This document shows, piece by piece, positions 5,646-6,581 of a DNA stretch of 6,581 bases. The notes beneath the pieces are model-generated. The model had not been told where the DNA came from, searched no databases, and saw nothing but the letters and a program-made list of their open reading frames with translations. The position numbers and the translations under genes are program-made. How positions within the stretch are numbered: position 1 is the first letter of the stretch; each line of letters opens with the position of its first letter. This stretch comes from Thioalkalivibrio sp. (lineage in GTDB: Bacteria > Pseudomonadota > Gammaproteobacteria > Ectothiorhodospirales > Ectothiorhodospiraceae): NCBI GenBank assembly GCA_003563455.1, contig PWRV01000052.1, positions 1 to 6,581 on the forward strand, written 5' to 3'.

Positions 5646-6581
5646 ATGAGCGAACCGAAGAAACCGATCGTCCTGATCACCGGCGCGGCTGGTCGCATCG
5701 GCAGCGCGCTGACGCGCAGCCTGCAATCAGAATACTTCGTGGTGGGCCTGGATCTCGTGCCCGCGAAGGAAGCGGATCTCAGCTACACCTTCGACCTGAC
5801 TTCCGAGGAGTCGGTGCAGCTGGTGCTGGAGAAGATGGCCCAGGGACGCACGCGCAACATAGCGGCGGTGATCCACCTGGCGGCCTACTTCGACTTCAGC
5901 GGCGAGGACTCGCCGGCCTATCGGGCAGTCAATATCGATGGCACGCGGAACCTGCTCAAGGCCCTTCAGGCCTTCGATGTCGAGCGGTTCATCTATTCGA
6001 GCACCATGCTGGTGCATGCGCCGACCGTGCCCGGTCGCAAGATCACCGAAGACAGCTCCCTCGGTCCGCGCTGGGTCTATCCGCAATACAAGGCCGAAAC
6101 CGAAGCGGTGATCGAGAAGGATGCGGGTGGGATCCCCTATACCCTGCTGCGACTCGCCGGGTTGTACGACGACCAGACCTGCGTGCCGACACTGGCCCAC
6201 CAGGTCGCGCGGATCTACGAACGCAATCTGCAGAGCCATCTCGGGACCGGTGACACCAGTGTCGGCCAGGCCTTCCTGCACAATGAGGACATGCTCGACG
6301 CCTTTGTGCGCACCGTCGACCGGCGCCAACAGCTTCCGCAACGCCATGCACTGCTGATCGGAGAGGACCGCACTGAGAGTTACGAGGCGTTGCAGAACCG
6401 GATCGGCGAATTGCTCCATGGTGCCGAGGGCTGGCGCACGATCGTGGTGCCCCGGCCTCTGGCGAAGACCGGCGCGTGGCTGGAAGAAAAAGTCGCCCCG
6501 GTGATCCCGGAGGACTTCGAGAAGGGGCAAATGCCATTCATTCGGCCGTTCATGGTCGAACTCGCATCGGATCACTACGAT
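5646..6581 (+). CDS. Extended SDR / NAD-dependent epimerase-dehydratase-like protein, 3' end cut by the window
   Basis: The frame starts at ATG 5646 and is open for 312 codons to the window end, so the C-terminus is missing. The first strand and nucleotide loop read VLITGAAGRIG (residues 9-19), the TGxxGxxG pattern of extended short-chain dehydrogenases. The active-site triad is visible: Ser118-Ser119-Thr120 (YSST), and Tyr145 and Lys149 in YPQYK. IHLAAY near residues 78-83 and VNIDGTRNLL are also typical. The specific reaction and substrate cannot be read from the sequence; candidates are a nucleotide-sugar epimerase, a dehydratase or a reductase acting on another small molecule. The visible end, FIRPFMVELASDHYD, resembles the point where such proteins go on to a short C-terminal substrate-domain helix, so perhaps only a few dozen residues are missing. 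It starts 5 bases after the E3 stop, with only a weak GGGTAA-like site at 5635-5640, which suggests translational coupling. This enzyme is not a known part of the dehydrogenase complex. Confidence 0.85.
   Translation, partial: MSEPKKPIVLITGAAGRIGSALTRSLQSEYFVVGLDLVPAKEADLSYTFDLTSEESVQLVLEKMAQGRTRNIAAVIHLAAYFDFSGEDSPAYRAVNIDGTRNLLKALQAFDVERFIYSSTMLVHAPTVPGRKITEDSSLGPRWVYPQYKAETEAVIEKDAGGIPYTLLRLAGLYDDQTCVPTLAHQVARIYERNLQSHLGTGDTSVGQAFLHNEDMLDAFVRTVDRRQQLPQRHALLIGEDRTESYEALQNRIGELLHGAEGWRTIVVPRPLAKTGAWLEEKVAPVIPEDFEKGQMPFIRPFMVELASDHYD

Noticed and set aside
5727..6575. Long open frame on the - strand within the SDR gene
   Set aside because: The + strand frame has the full TGxxGxxG and YxxxK pattern, and the antisense translation matches nothing that I recognise.

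Overview
The window carries one tightly packed operon-like block, all on the + strand, from a high-GC bacterium. The genes have GC-ending codons, acidic proteins and clear Shine-Dalgarno sites. The style fits a proteobacterium, perhaps a halophilic or sulfur-oxidising gammaproteobacterium, but no marker gene fixes the taxon.

Layout: a small CBS-domain protein (41-490) is followed by a 158-bp gap with a short direct repeat and dyad but no convincing promoter. Then comes a complete four-gene 2-oxoacid dehydrogenase complex: E1 alpha (649-1752), E1 beta (1745-2725, overlapping by 8 bp), E2 dihydrolipoamide acyltransferase (2737-4170) and E3 dihydrolipoyl dehydrogenase (4237-5640). Five bases after E3 begins an extended short-chain dehydrogenase / NAD-dependent epimerase-like gene (5646 to the window edge) with no stop in the window. 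No rRNA, tRNA, mobile element, CRISPR array or convincing terminator is seen.

How it works together: E1 alpha and E1 beta form the thiamine-diphosphate enzyme that decarboxylates a 2-oxoacid and passes the acyl group to the lipoyl-lysine of E2. E2 transfers it to CoA, and E3 reoxidises the lipoamide with FAD and NAD+. The E1 alpha has the N- and C-terminal extensions of Bacillus-type PdhA, so pyruvate is the best guess. A branched-chain 2-oxoacid remains possible. The CBS protein could sense adenine nucleotides near this energy-metabolism operon, and the downstream SDR enzyme seems to be translated with E3. Both functional links are inferred from position only.

The core enzymes are ordinary members of known families with catalytic motifs intact. 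The unusual points are an extremely charged linker in E2 (58 of 94 residues charged, encoded by DNA with 6 T in 276 bases), a Tyr-to-Phe change next to the cofactor-binding Arg in E1 alpha, and the two non-PDH partners. I do not see evidence for a wholly new system.
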